From positions 1-52,130 of the forward strand of contig JACPKK010000001.1 of NCBI GenBank assembly GCA_016187105.1: a stretch of DNA of 52,130 nucleotides, given 5' to 3'. Positions within the stretch are counted from its first letter, which is position 1. The number at the start of each line of letters is the position of its first letter. The notes below the pieces were generated by a model, which worked only from the letters and a program-made list of their open reading frames with translations, was not told the DNA's origin and did not search any database. Source of the DNA: Candidatus Curtissbacteria bacterium (GTDB lineage Bacteria; Patescibacteriota; Microgenomatia; Curtissbacterales; GWA2-41-24). Of this stretch, positions 30,656 to 39,055 are shown in pieces. A program made the position numbers and the translations under genes.

Positions 30656-31831
30656 TTAAAGCTTGAGCCCTAGAATTTGAGAACATTTGGAGATTAGCTC
30701 GCCGGAGCGGGGCTTTTTCGATTTTACCATTTTGGAAAGTGCCTCAATGGCCGCGGGAGTATTTAAATCATCGTCCATGGCTTTGAAAAAATCGGGGGCA
30801 AGTTTTTTCAGTTCGTTAATTTGCAAATTACCTCCCGCAGATTCCGACTCGAAAGTTTGGGCTAAGAGTTTGGCTCTTTCCAGCTCCTGCTCCTGATAAT
30901 CCCAAGGAGTGCGATAGTGATGCGAAAGGAGAAAAATCCTAATGGCATTTGGGGAATATTTTTTGAGAAGATCGCTAATAAATATCATGTTGCCCAATGA
31001 TTTACTCATTTTCTTGCCCTTACAATAAACCATGGCAGTATGCATCCAAACTTTTACAAATTTTTTGCCGGTTGCGTTTTCGCTTTGGGCAATTTCCGCT
31101 TCATGGTGGGGAAAAATTAAATCTTCTCCCCCGCCATGGATTGTTATGGTCGGGCCCAGATATTTCATGGACATAGCCGAACATTCAATATGCCAACCCG
31201 GTCTACCTTGGCCCCAAGGCGAATCCCAAGCCGGTTCAGCGGGTTTTTCTTTCTGCCAGAGGACAAAATCCAAAGGATCTTTTTTATTGGGGTCAAGGGG
31301 GAAATTACCGCGTTCATTGGCAATTTGCAGCATGGCGTTGTAATCGTATTTAGAAAGTTTGCCAAAGTTTTTATCGCTTGCTACTCTAAAATATACCGAA
31401 CCATTTTTCTCGTAAGATAGACCCTTTTTCAAAAGCACTCCAATGATTCGAATCATTGGAGTAATGTTTTTGGTAGCTTTGGGGAGGTAATCGGGACGAA
31501 GAAAATTGAGAGCGTCCAGATTGCGCAGATGGTTTTGTGTTTCGAGACGACCTAATTTTTGCCAATTAACTTTGAGCGATTTAGCTTTTATTAAAATATC
31601 GTCATCAATATCGGTAACGTTTTGGACATAGGTAACTTTGGCACCTAAAAACCTTAAATATCTCGTTAAAACATCGTAAGTTATAAACGTAAAAGCATGC
31701 CCGAGATGAGTTGTATCGTACGGCGTGATTCCGCAGACATAAATGCCCACGGGTTTTGCAAGGTCAATAATATCTTTCTTGCCACTTAAGGTATTTGTAA
31801 TTTTCACCGGTGATTTATTTTTTAAGGACAA
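30656..31831 (-). CDS. cysS: Cysteinyl-tRNA synthetase, short form with MshC-like N-terminus
   Basis: A 391-residue class I ligase, shorter than usual CysRS (about 460) and lacking most of the anticodon-binding end. The active site reads VCGITPYDTTHLGHA (zinc Cys and HIGH box), GWHIECSAMS, GGGEDLIFPHHEAEIAQSE (zinc ligands) and KKMSKSLGN (KMSKS). CGITPYDxTHLGHA is closer to mycothiol ligase MshC than to the usual CGPTVYDxxHIG of CysRS, while FPHHEAEIAQSE is CysRS-like. CysRS is the safer call, since every cell needs one. It is last of an overlapping gltX - PIG-L - cysS series. Confidence 0.82.
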   Translation of the reverse strand: MSLKNKSPVKITNTLSGKKDIIDLAKPVGIYVCGITPYDTTHLGHAFTFITYDVLTRYLRFLGAKVTYVQNVTDIDDDILIKAKSLKVNWQKLGRLETQNHLRNLDALNFLRPDYLPKATKNITPMIRIIGVLLKKGLSYEKNGSVYFRVASDKNFGKLSKYDYNAMLQIANERGNFPLDPNKKDPLDFVLWQKEKPAEPAWDSPWGQGRPGWHIECSAMSMKYLGPTITIHGGGEDLIFPHHEAEIAQSENATGKKFVKVWMHTAMVYCKGKKMSKSLGNMIFISDLLKKYSPNAIRIFLLSHHYRTPWDYQEQELERAKLLAQTFESESAGGNLQINELKKLAPDFFKAMDDDLNTPAAIEALSKMVKSKKPRSGELISKCSQILGLKL

Positions 31832-32492
31832 GGAAATATTCTTCTTTGGGAAATTTTTGACGCATTGCGAGGATTCTTTTGGCGTCTTGAATTTGCGATT
31901 TGTGGGCCATCATCGCCTTGATTTTCGTTTCCCAAACGTCGGTAACTTTGACAATTTTAGCAATTTCGCTTCTTTTGTAGCCCGGCGGAAAATAGATGAA
32001 ATAATTATCGCTTATTGTGTTTCTCATTTTGTCGGTGATGCAGTGATAAAGAATTGTTTTAACAAACGGCAACTTTTGGCAGACGAAGCTTGTGGCCATA
32101 GAGACAGTAATATGGTCGATATGGCCGGAAACGCCCCTTGGCTCAAAGGTGATGACGGTTTGCGGTTTTAAGCGCTTGAGGTGAACTTCGATTTTTGCGG
32201 CAAGCTCGTGATAAAGAGAATTTGAGAGCGTACCGTCGACAAAGGCTAGAAAATAGACTTTTTTAACGCCCAATATTTTGGCAGACGGCCTTAATTCCCT
32301 TTCCCTGGTTTTGCCTAAATTTTTGTGATTGCCGGAATTTTTCCCAGCTTCTCCCTTAGTGGCACAGAGGAGATAAACGTCGTGAGTCTTGGTAAATTTA
32401 TGGATGGTTCCAGAAGGACCAAAGGCTTCATCGTCGGGATGGGCGAGGACGGCAACGACTGTTTTTCTACTTTTTCTTTTTTGCAAGCTCAC
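31815..32492 (-). CDS. PIG-L/LmbE-family N-acetylglucosaminyl deacetylase-like protein
   Basis: A 225-residue zinc hydrolase with VAVLAHPDDEAFGPSGT (HPDDE metal and catalytic motif) near residue 15 and SGHIDHITVS (HxxH) mid-protein. The family deacetylates GlcNAc conjugates, as in GPI, mycothiol (MshB), bacillithiol (BshB) and lipoglycans. It overlaps gltX by 26 bases and cysS by 17, so all three are translated together. Adjacency to an MshC-like ligase is suggestive of thiol-conjugate chemistry, but no glycosyltransferase or ino1 gene is nearby. Confidence 0.85.
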   Translation of the reverse strand: MSLQKRKSRKTVVAVLAHPDDEAFGPSGTIHKFTKTHDVYLLCATKGEAGKNSGNHKNLGKTRERELRPSAKILGVKKVYFLAFVDGTLSNSLYHELAAKIEVHLKRLKPQTVITFEPRGVSGHIDHITVSMATSFVCQKLPFVKTILYHCITDKMRNTISDNYFIYFPPGYKRSEIAKIVKVTDVWETKIKAMMAHKSQIQDAKRILAMRQKFPKEEYFLVLKK

Positions 32493-33789
32493 TTACCCTT
32501 TCTAATGTTTCCTCTTTTCCGATAATGCTCACTGACTCTGGTAACGGCGGAGTAACAAGATTTCCAAATGTAGCAACACCTAAACTCCTGTATAGATCTT
32601 TTGTTTCTACGCTATGCACTCTTGCGAATTCTGCTGTTCCTGCCCGTATCATGTCAGGATTCCAATCAATCTTTTCTAAGTCTTTTGCATATTGACTAAT
32701 AGTCGCTCCAGAGAGGGGGGCGGCTTTGATTACAGGATTGGTCAAGGGTGGCTTTTTATAGAATGAATCAGCCAATTTGGGAAAATCAGCTATTGATCCT
32801 ATTCGTCCTTGTACCAGCGGTATCACGCTCAACGTTACTTTCGAAGCATATGCATGAGGGAATTTGTCATTCAGTTTTTTATAAAAATCGTTTGGCGATA
32901 GTTTTTTCAACCACTGTTGATTGAACCATTGCAGTTTTTCCAAGTTAAAAATCGGGCTGTTTTTGTTGAGGCGGTCGAGCGAGAATTCACTGACCAGCTC
33001 ATCCAGAGTAAACAGCTCCCTGTCGCCTTTCGGGGCCCAGCCCAAAAGCGCTAAAAAGTTAACGATCGCTTCCGGCAGATATCCTTCTTCGACGTACTCG
33101 ATGACGGATTTTGCGCCGCCTCTCTTGGAAAGTTTTGTGTGGCCTGACCCGAGAATCGGCGGGAGGTGGACGAAATGGGGATGCTTCCATCCAAACGCTT
33201 CGTAAAGAAGAAGGTGTTTCGGTGTTGAAGAAATCCATTCATCACCGCGCATGACGTGGGAAATTTCTAAATCGTGGTCATCGACGACAGAAGCAAAATG
33301 ATAAGTGGGGAAACCGTCGGATTTTACGATTACAAAATCTTCGATAACGTCTGAAGAAAACTTAACCGGCCCATGAACAACATCATTCCAAGTAAGATTT
33401 TTACCTTTTTCGACTTTGAAGCGCCAGGCGCCTTGATCTTCGTAAGCAAGTTTCTTAACTTTGAGAATCTCGAGGTGCTTATTGTAGATGTCGAGCCGTT
33501 TTGATTGGTGTTCTTCTTCATCCCATTTTAGATTAAGCAGAATAAGGCTTTCTTTTATTTTGTCTACGGATTCGGGAACGAGACGGGCACGATCGGTATC
33601 CTCGATACGCAGCAAAAACTCTCCGCCTTGGTTTTTAGCAAAAAGGTAGTTAAAAAGGGCGGTACGAATATTGCCAATATGGGGAATTCCGGTTGGCGAA
33701 GGGGCGTATCGAACACGAATCCCTCGACCCTTCGACGAACTCAGGGTCTCGATGACTCGACTTCGCTCGGAACCAATGGCTTTAGACAT
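32467..33789 (-). CDS. gltX: Glutamyl-tRNA synthetase
   Basis: A 440-residue class Ib synthetase with VRYAPSPTGIPHIGNIRTALFN (HIGH box), MRGDEWISSTPKHLLLYEAFGW and KLSKRGG (KMSKS). With a lone GluRS, Gln-tRNA may be made by transamidation, but a GlnRS elsewhere is not excluded. The first 23 residues (MSKAIGSERSRVIETLSSSKGRG) are extra and partly encoded by the repeat at 33740-33763. A TGATACAAT box six bases before the ATG at 33789 supports this start, so the extension is probably real. Confidence 0.95.
   Translation of the reverse strand: MSKAIGSERSRVIETLSSSKGRGIRVRYAPSPTGIPHIGNIRTALFNYLFAKNQGGEFLLRIEDTDRARLVPESVDKIKESLILLNLKWDEEEHQSKRLDIYNKHLEILKVKKLAYEDQGAWRFKVEKGKNLTWNDVVHGPVKFSSDVIEDFVIVKSDGFPTYHFASVVDDHDLEISHVMRGDEWISSTPKHLLLYEAFGWKHPHFVHLPPILGSGHTKLSKRGGAKSVIEYVEEGYLPEAIVNFLALLGWAPKGDRELFTLDELVSEFSLDRLNKNSPIFNLEKLQWFNQQWLKKLSPNDFYKKLNDKFPHAYASKVTLSVIPLVQGRIGSIADFPKLADSFYKKPPLTNPVIKAAPLSGATISQYAKDLEKIDWNPDMIRAGTAEFARVHSVETKDLYRSLGVATFGNLVTPPLPESVSIIGKEETLERVSELAKKKK
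33740..33763. repeat. 24-nt repeat at the 5' end of gltX
   Basis: Matches 20356-20379 with one difference and is read in the same frame (SRVIETL). It is flanked by TTCGACGAACTCAGG, part of the same palindromic family. Confidence 0.88.
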
Positions 33790-34807
33790 GTTAGAATTGT
33801 ATCACTGGATGGTTACTCTAACCAAGTTTGCTTATTTTTTCAAAAAAGGATCAGTTTGGGCCGCTTTGGGGCTGGCGATTATAGCGCTTCTTTTGATAAT
33901 AGCGGCGTTTGGCAAAAATATTAGGACTCTGGTCTTTGAGCCAAAGGCGCTTCCTGCATCGGTAGCATTCGGGAAATTGCCAAAGATCGATTTTTCGGAA
34001 GGGGTTAAACCGCAAGGAAGGATAACTTACAAGCTTGAAACAATTAGCGGCGATTTGCCAAAATTGCCCGGAACGGCAAAAGTTTTTGCAATTAGGTCGG
34101 AAGGTTTATCTTTTGGCCGGATTGAAGATATTAAAAGGAGGGCACAACAACTCGGTTTTAACAATCAGCCAAATATTACACCCGGCGGATTTTTAAGTTT
34201 TGTTGACCCTAATGACAATAAAAGGTTTCTTAGCATGTACGATACGAACGGCAGTATCTCGTACGTCATAATTCTAAATAATCAAGAGATGGCGGCGGTT
34301 CAAAAGCCAAAAAACAGTCAGGATGCGCTTCGGCTTGCCTTAGATTTCCTATCCAAATTAAATTTAAACCGCAATGAGTTTCCTAATAGTAAAGATGTAA
34401 ATTCGCAGGCGGACGCGAATTTGGTGAGAGTGAATTTTTATAGAGCAGATTTAGATAAATTACCCGTTTTGCCAATGCTTCAAGATCCAGCAAAGGGTAA
34501 GGTCTGGGTATTGATTGGGAATGATAAAGTCCTTGCAGCAAAGATGGAAATCTATAATCTTGAAAGGTTTACGTTTGCCACCTATCCGCTGAAGGGAGTT
34601 GCTAAAGCATATGAAGAGCTGCAAAATGGCCAAGGGGTGTTTAACACGAGTCCCGACTTGGACACTATGGAAATAACGAGCGTTGGCTTGGGTTACGTTG
34701 AAAGCAGTAAAACAGATGGTTTTTTAGAACCGGTTTATATTTTCGGCACCTTGGGAAATCTGAAAGCGTTTGTTAGTGCGGTTGATGATTCCTGGATTTC
34801 TAAGTAG
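33788..34807 (+). CDS. Membrane-anchored protein of unknown function
   Basis: Starts at ATG 33788 or, less likely, 33809. The 339-residue protein has one N-terminal helix (WAALGLAIIALLLIIAAFG) and a large extracytoplasmic part. That part has repeated mixed alpha/beta blocks (GRITYKLETISGDLPKLPGTAKVFAI, RAQQLGFNNQPN, DALRLALDFLSKLNL), recalling YycH/YycI- or PepSY-like folds, but I do not recognise a family. An ATG at 33671 lies inside gltX and is not credible. It converges with dacA six bases away. Confidence 0.6.
   Translation: MLELYHWMVTLTKFAYFFKKGSVWAALGLAIIALLLIIAAFGKNIRTLVFEPKALPASVAFGKLPKIDFSEGVKPQGRITYKLETISGDLPKLPGTAKVFAIRSEGLSFGRIEDIKRRAQQLGFNNQPNITPGGFLSFVDPNDNKRFLSMYDTNGSISYVIILNNQEMAAVQKPKNSQDALRLALDFLSKLNLNRNEFPNSKDVNSQADANLVRVNFYRADLDKLPVLPMLQDPAKGKVWVLIGNDKVLAAKMEIYNLERFTFATYPLKGVAKAYEELQNGQGVFNTSPDLDTMEITSVGLGYVESSKTDGFLEPVYIFGTLGNLKAFVSAVDDSWISK
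33796..33804 (-). promoter_or_regulatory. Extended -10 promoter of the gltX operon
   Basis: Minus-strand TGATACAAT, then TCTAAC, then ATG at 33789. A weak TTGGTT lies 18 bases upstream. Confidence 0.6.
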
Positions 34808-34813
34808 GCCTCG

Positions 34814-35725
34814 CTAGGGTGAAATCCAATTGTGATTTTCGAAAGCCCAATCGATAAGCAAGCGGGTTTCGCCGAAGCGATCTTGAGACCCCAGTACGAC
34901 TATAATAATTGTGTTGCCGCTACGGGTGACTTTCGTGACTAGATTTTCAAGCGACCCTTCGGTTTGGCCTGTTTTAACTCCTTCAACGCCGGGGACTGTT
35001 CCCAGAAGCTCGTTAATATTCTCAAGATAATAGGGTTTGGTAGCGGTAGCGTCGGTTACAACAATACTTCTGGTGGCCACGATTTTGGAAATTAGAGGAT
35101 TGGCAACTGCGGCACGAGATAATTTTGTGAGATCGCGGGCAGTTGAGTATTGGAATTTGCTGTCAAAACCGGCGGGGTTTTCAAAATGGGTACTTAGCAT
35201 GCCAAGATTTTTGGCCTTTTTATTCATCTGGGCGATAAAATCCCGATACGAATCGGTGCATGAATAAGCCAGTACGAAAGCGGCGTCATTGGCGGAAGGA
35301 ACCAAAAGTCCGTAAAGTAAACTTTCGATAGTCAGAGTGTCGCCCGCGACAAGGCCCATTTTTGTCCCTTCCGGTTCAACATAGCCTACCTGAACTACCT
35401 GTTGAGGAAGACAATGTTCTAGGGAAACTAGGGCCGTCATGAGTTTTGTGGTTGATGCAGGCAGGTGCTTAAGATCCGGATTTTTTTCAAAAAGAATCAC
35501 GCCGGTTTTATTATCGATAACTGTAGCTGCCTGGGCGGTGAGGTCGGGAGCATTTTTAAAGCTTGAAACAGCAACCGGGTAAGGTTCAAGCTGCGAGGAA
35601 TCGGAGACATCAATTTTTTGAATCGTTTTTGTAAAGGGAAAAGTACGGGAATATTGCGGCAGGATAAAAAAAGAGGCCGCGATAGCCAGAATTAAGGCCG
35701 CAATAAAAATTTGGGGCAGTTTCAC
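34814..35725 (-). CDS. D-alanyl-D-alanine carboxypeptidase (peptidase S11)
   Basis: A 303-residue penicillin-binding protein of the PBP5/DacA type. It has an N-terminal membrane anchor or signal (IFIAALILAIAASFFIL), the SxxK motif STTK at 91-94 with nucleophile Ser91, SAN at 144-146 and KTG at 251-253. It trims D-Ala from peptidoglycan stem peptides outside the membrane, implying a peptidoglycan wall. The C-terminal domain of larger PBP5 is absent. It overlaps aspS by four bases. Confidence 0.92.
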   Translation of the reverse strand: MKLPQIFIAALILAIAASFFILPQYSRTFPFTKTIQKIDVSDSSQLEPYPVAVSSFKNAPDLTAQAATVIDNKTGVILFEKNPDLKHLPASTTKLMTALVSLEHCLPQQVVQVGYVEPEGTKMGLVAGDTLTIESLLYGLLVPSANDAAFVLAYSCTDSYRDFIAQMNKKAKNLGMLSTHFENPAGFDSKFQYSTARDLTKLSRAAVANPLISKIVATRSIVVTDATATKPYYLENINELLGTVPGVEGVKTGQTEGSLENLVTKVTRSGNTIIIVVLGSQDRFGETRLLIDWAFENHNWISP

Positions 35726-37059
35726 TTTGGTTTTTCAACTTTGGACAGGCGAATATCTACCCTATCCATATCCCTTGGGAACAGTGACGCTTCGCGGATA
35801 TTGGAAAGACCTAAAATATTCATGGTTATTCTTTCTGCGCCGAATGAAAATCCGCCTTCCGGCGGCATACCGTATTTAAAGGCCATAAGATACATCTCAA
35901 AATCACCAGGGTTCATTCCCCGACTTTTTATACTTGCTAACAACTCTCCATAATCATTAATTCTTTGACTACCGCTTGCGACTTCAACACCCCTGAAAAG
36001 GAGATCGTAACTTAAAGATAACTTAGGATTTTCGGAATCCGGCTCGGTGTAAAACGGTTTGGCGGCAGTTGGAAAATGGGTAACGGTGACAAAATCGCTT
36101 TTGTGAATTCCTGCTGCCCACCTGCAAAGATCGGTCTCGTCTTGCGGCGTCAGATCTTTTTCCTTGGTGTTGTCCCTTTTAAATTCTTTTTTAATGATTT
36201 CTTGAGCTTCGCGCAGTGTAAGTCTGGGGATTTTGCCAAATGCTATCTTTTTATGACCTAATGAATCTAGATCTTCTTTCGACTCGCTTTCGGCGTACTT
36301 TATTGTTTGGCAGGCAACTTTTTCCAAAAGATCCAAAAGGTCGTTAAAATCTACAAAACCAATCTCGCAATCCATTTGGGTGACTTCTGACAAATGTCTT
36401 GTGGTCACCGAAGGCTCGGCACGATATGCTTTGGTCACGGTAAAGACTCTTTCAAAAACGGGGATAAGCATCTGTTTGTAAAGCTGGGGGCTTTGGGTAA
36501 GGTATGCACTGCGGCCGTAGTAATCGACTTTAAAAACTTCTGCCCCGCCTTCGGTTGCGGAGACGGCGATGGTGGGGATAACTATTTCGGTGCAACCTAT
36601 TTCTTGTGCGGCAATTCTGAAGCCTTCTAAAACTTTCGCCTGGACTTTAAAGATTGCTTTAACTTTGGGGTGCCGCAGTGTCAGAGACCGAAAATCCAGA
36701 AGGGTCGGCAGTTCCAGGCCGAGAGTTTCTGCGCCCATATCAAAAGGCAGCTCTTGAGATTTTGCTAACACTTCCAGTTTGTGACTTTTTATCTCTATCT
36801 CGCCTGTTTTAATCTTTTTGTTAACCATTTGCGGCGGACGTTTTTGCACGGTGCCTTCAACCTTGACGACGTATTGGGGCTTGAGCGATGCGATTGCTTC
36901 CCCGGCGCCTACGATCTGGACTGTACCAGTGTAGTCATGAACGTCTATAAAAGTTATTTTTCCATGATCACGTTTGGTATCCACCCAGCCCGAGATTTCG
37001 ACTTTCTCCCCAATCTTTTTGGAAGTGTCAGCGATTAAAGTCCTTTGCATAGTTTGCAT
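35722..37059 (-). CDS. aspS: Aspartyl-tRNA synthetase, short archaeal type
   Basis: A 445-residue class IIb synthetase. The N-terminal OB-fold (EKVEISGWVDTKRDHGKITFIDVHDYTGTVQIV) is followed directly by the catalytic core: motif 2 region TKAYRAEPSVTTRHLSEVTQMDCEIGF and motif 3 GFSFGAERITMNILGL. The bacterial GAD insertion domain is missing. Archaeal-type enzymes of this size are often non-discriminating and charge tRNA-Asn with Asp for later amidation; that is inference here. A TAGAAT box ends six bases before the first ATG; a second ATG is three codons in. Confidence 0.93.
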   Translation of the reverse strand: MQTMQRTLIADTSKKIGEKVEISGWVDTKRDHGKITFIDVHDYTGTVQIVGAGEAIASLKPQYVVKVEGTVQKRPPQMVNKKIKTGEIEIKSHKLEVLAKSQELPFDMGAETLGLELPTLLDFRSLTLRHPKVKAIFKVQAKVLEGFRIAAQEIGCTEIVIPTIAVSATEGGAEVFKVDYYGRSAYLTQSPQLYKQMLIPVFERVFTVTKAYRAEPSVTTRHLSEVTQMDCEIGFVDFNDLLDLLEKVACQTIKYAESESKEDLDSLGHKKIAFGKIPRLTLREAQEIIKKEFKRDNTKEKDLTPQDETDLCRWAAGIHKSDFVTVTHFPTAAKPFYTEPDSENPKLSLSYDLLFRGVEVASGSQRINDYGELLASIKSRGMNPGDFEMYLMAFKYGMPPEGGFSFGAERITMNILGLSNIREASLFPRDMDRVDIRLSKVEKPK

Positions 37060-37065
37060 AGCTTG

Positions 37066-37094
37066 ATTCTAACTTATTGATTCTTCGTTGTCAT
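37066..37094 (-). promoter_or_regulatory. aspS promoter
   Basis: Minus-strand ATGACA (37094-37089), 17 bases, TAGAAT (37071-37066), then CAAGCT and ATG. The ATGACA is the end of a repeat (AGAATGACA), so the repeat may supply the -35 box. Confidence 0.5.
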
Positions 37095-37128
37095 TCTGGG
37101 GACGAGCGGAGCGAGGACTCCAGAATCA
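37092..37128. repeat. Short palindromic repeat (CATTCTGGGG ... CCAGAATCA)
   Basis: Inverted ATTCTGG and CCAGAAT arms around a GAGCGGAGCGAGGACT core. A relative lies at 38927-38956 (ATTCTGGGGAGCGGAGCGAC). It adjoins copy 3 of the 74-nt element. Confidence 0.75.
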
Positions 37129-37138
37129 AATCTATTCA

Positions 37139-37212
37139 GATTCTGGACGAGCCCTTCGATTACACTCAGGGCAGTTGAAGGGCAGTGAGTTATATCGAAC
37201 TGCCAGAATGAC
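37139..37212. repeat. 74-nt dispersed structured repeat, copy 3
   Basis: Same 74-nt length as 5436-5509 and 28762-28835; lies between recJ and aspS. Confidence 0.9.
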
Positions 37213-37244
37213 GGAAAGGTTTTCGATACTTTTTCATTGTAGTC

Positions 37245-38873
37245 CTAATTTTTAATTTTTAGGTCTTTGAGTTTCAGCTGAAGGCCGCCATTTCCTGCGT
37301 ATCTATCCTCGGCGATATTGTAAACCAGGTCGACTAAATAGCCGGGGCGAAGATTGGCGCCGAGTGCGCCCATATTAAAACCGATTGCCGAGAAGCCGTT
37401 TGCCTGAAGCTTGAGGTGGTCGTTTGCGGCACCAACAGTGCGTACATCTTCAAGGAGCATATTTTTTGTTAGAAAAATTGGATGGGGATTAGCTACTCCG
37501 AAGGGCTCGAATAATTTGATTTGTTTAAGCGCGTGGTTATTGATGTCGGCTGTTTCGAGTTGACATTCGATCTCAACTTGCGGCGTCAAAAGTTCTTCGG
37601 TAATTAAGCTTCTCGAATGCTTATTAATTTTTGCGGAGAACGCTTCGATATGCCTTGTCTCGATGGTAAAACCGGCCGCCATCGGATGGCCGCCGGCATC
37701 GACTAAAAATTCGCTGGAGGCGCGGATGGCTTCGACGATGTTAAAGCCAGGAATGGAACGGGCAGAGCCTTTGGAATAAACTTCTCCTTTGGCTATGACA
37801 ATCATCGGCTTTTTGTACGTTTCGACCAGCCGCGATGCCACAAGACCGATAATGCCTTCGTGCCAATCGACGCTGGCTATGACGCCGACGACATGATCTT
37901 CGTGAATAAAGGTCAGCGCATGGGAAATTGCCTTGGTTGTCAGGTCTTGCCTTTTGGTGTTGGTTTTGGAAAGCAGCTGGGCAAGCGTGTCTGCTTGGGA
38001 TTGACTTTTAGCACAAAGAAGGCGCAAAGAATCTAAGCCGTGTTCGATTCGGCCCATGGCGTTAATGCGCGGAGCCAGAATGTGGCCGATTTCGTAAGTA
38101 CCAACTGAACCGTTAATATGAGATGCGCGAATTAGGGCTTTGATACCGGGCCTTTTGGTTTTAGCCATTTTTTCAAGGCCGATTTTGACAATAGCCCGAC
38201 TGCCACCTGAAAGCGGGACAAGATCGGCAATGGTGGCAAGGGCAGCCAGTTCTAATTTTTCCAGAAGTTTTTCGTGATAATCCTTTTTTAGCTTTTTTAC
38301 TATCTCCCAAGCAAAACGCCAAGAAACGCCGGCGCCGCAGAGATCGAGTGAGTGGACAAGGGCATAAGGTTTTGGAGGTTTTTGGGGCAAAGTGTGATGA
38401 TCGGTTATAACAACATCGACGCCCAGGCTTTTGGCGTGCTCTACCTGCTCGAGCGCGGTAACACCATGATCAACGGTGATGATTAGCGTGACTCCATCTT
38501 TGGCAAGATTTGAAATAGCCGGTTTGGACAAGCCGTAACCTTCTTTAATCCTGTGAGGAACATACGGCATGACGTCGGCACCCAGGTCGTAGAGTGTTTC
38601 CCAGAGGATTGCTGTTGCAGAAATGCCATCGGCATCGTAATCGGAATAGACAATAATTTTCTCTTTGTTAATTATGGCGTCGATAACCCTTTTGACGCCT
38701 TTTTCTGTTTGAGAAAGTTTGACGGTTAGGATTTGGTCGAGCGTCGGATTTAAGAAATCGTGCAGTTTTTGTGGCGTTACAAGTCCCCTATTTTTGGCCA
38801 GGGTTTTTGTTAACCATACGCTTCCAGTTTTGTTAGGATTTTTCTCTTTGACCTTCCAAACCGTATCGTTCAT
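37245..38873 (-). CDS. recJ: Single-stranded-DNA-specific exonuclease RecJ
   Basis: A DHH-family 5'-3' exonuclease for recombination and mismatch repair. The DHH phosphoesterase motifs are IIVYSDYDADGISATAILW, LIITVDHGVTA and VVITDHHTLP. The DHHA1 motif region includes DAGGHPMAAGF, and a C-terminal OB-like domain follows. The ATG at 38873 (MNDTVWKVKEKN, 542 residues) is preferred to a TTG at 38876 because a TGCTAAAAT box ends exactly six bases before it. The size is typical. Confidence 0.93.
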   Translation of the reverse strand: MNDTVWKVKEKNPNKTGSVWLTKTLAKNRGLVTPQKLHDFLNPTLDQILTVKLSQTEKGVKRVIDAIINKEKIIVYSDYDADGISATAILWETLYDLGADVMPYVPHRIKEGYGLSKPAISNLAKDGVTLIITVDHGVTALEQVEHAKSLGVDVVITDHHTLPQKPPKPYALVHSLDLCGAGVSWRFAWEIVKKLKKDYHEKLLEKLELAALATIADLVPLSGGSRAIVKIGLEKMAKTKRPGIKALIRASHINGSVGTYEIGHILAPRINAMGRIEHGLDSLRLLCAKSQSQADTLAQLLSKTNTKRQDLTTKAISHALTFIHEDHVVGVIASVDWHEGIIGLVASRLVETYKKPMIVIAKGEVYSKGSARSIPGFNIVEAIRASSEFLVDAGGHPMAAGFTIETRHIEAFSAKINKHSRSLITEELLTPQVEIECQLETADINNHALKQIKLFEPFGVANPHPIFLTKNMLLEDVRTVGAANDHLKLQANGFSAIGFNMGALGANLRPGYLVDLVYNIAEDRYAGNGGLQLKLKDLKIKN

Positions 38874-38879
38874 CAAGCC

Positions 38880-38888
38880 ATTTTAGCA
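38880..38888 (-). promoter_or_regulatory. Extended -10 promoter of recJ
   Basis: Minus-strand TGCTAAAAT, then GGCTTG, then ATG. Confidence 0.6.
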
Positions 38889-39040
38889 AATTCTGGACGA
38901 GCCAGAATGACCGGTTTCTTACTTTGTCATTCTGGGGAGCGGAGCGACTCCGGAATCTGTATATCAGCAGGTCGCCTTGACACACTTCGTCGTGTCAATG
39001 GCGCTCCTCTGATATATCAGATTCGCCGAAAGGCGAAGGC

Positions 39041-39049
39041 TGATATAAT
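39041..39049 (+). promoter_or_regulatory. Extended -10 promoter of the CCA-adding enzyme gene
   Basis: TGATATAAT, then TTAGAT, then GTG at 39056. A TTCGCC-GAAA-GGCGAA hairpin (39022-39037) occupies the -35 region. Confidence 0.6.
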
Positions 39050-39055
39050 TTAGAT

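Noticed and set aside
33671..33787. Longer N-terminus of the plus-strand anchored protein, within gltX
   Set aside because: It is antisense to the conserved GltX start and repeat sequence; the anchor helix begins just after ATG 33788.
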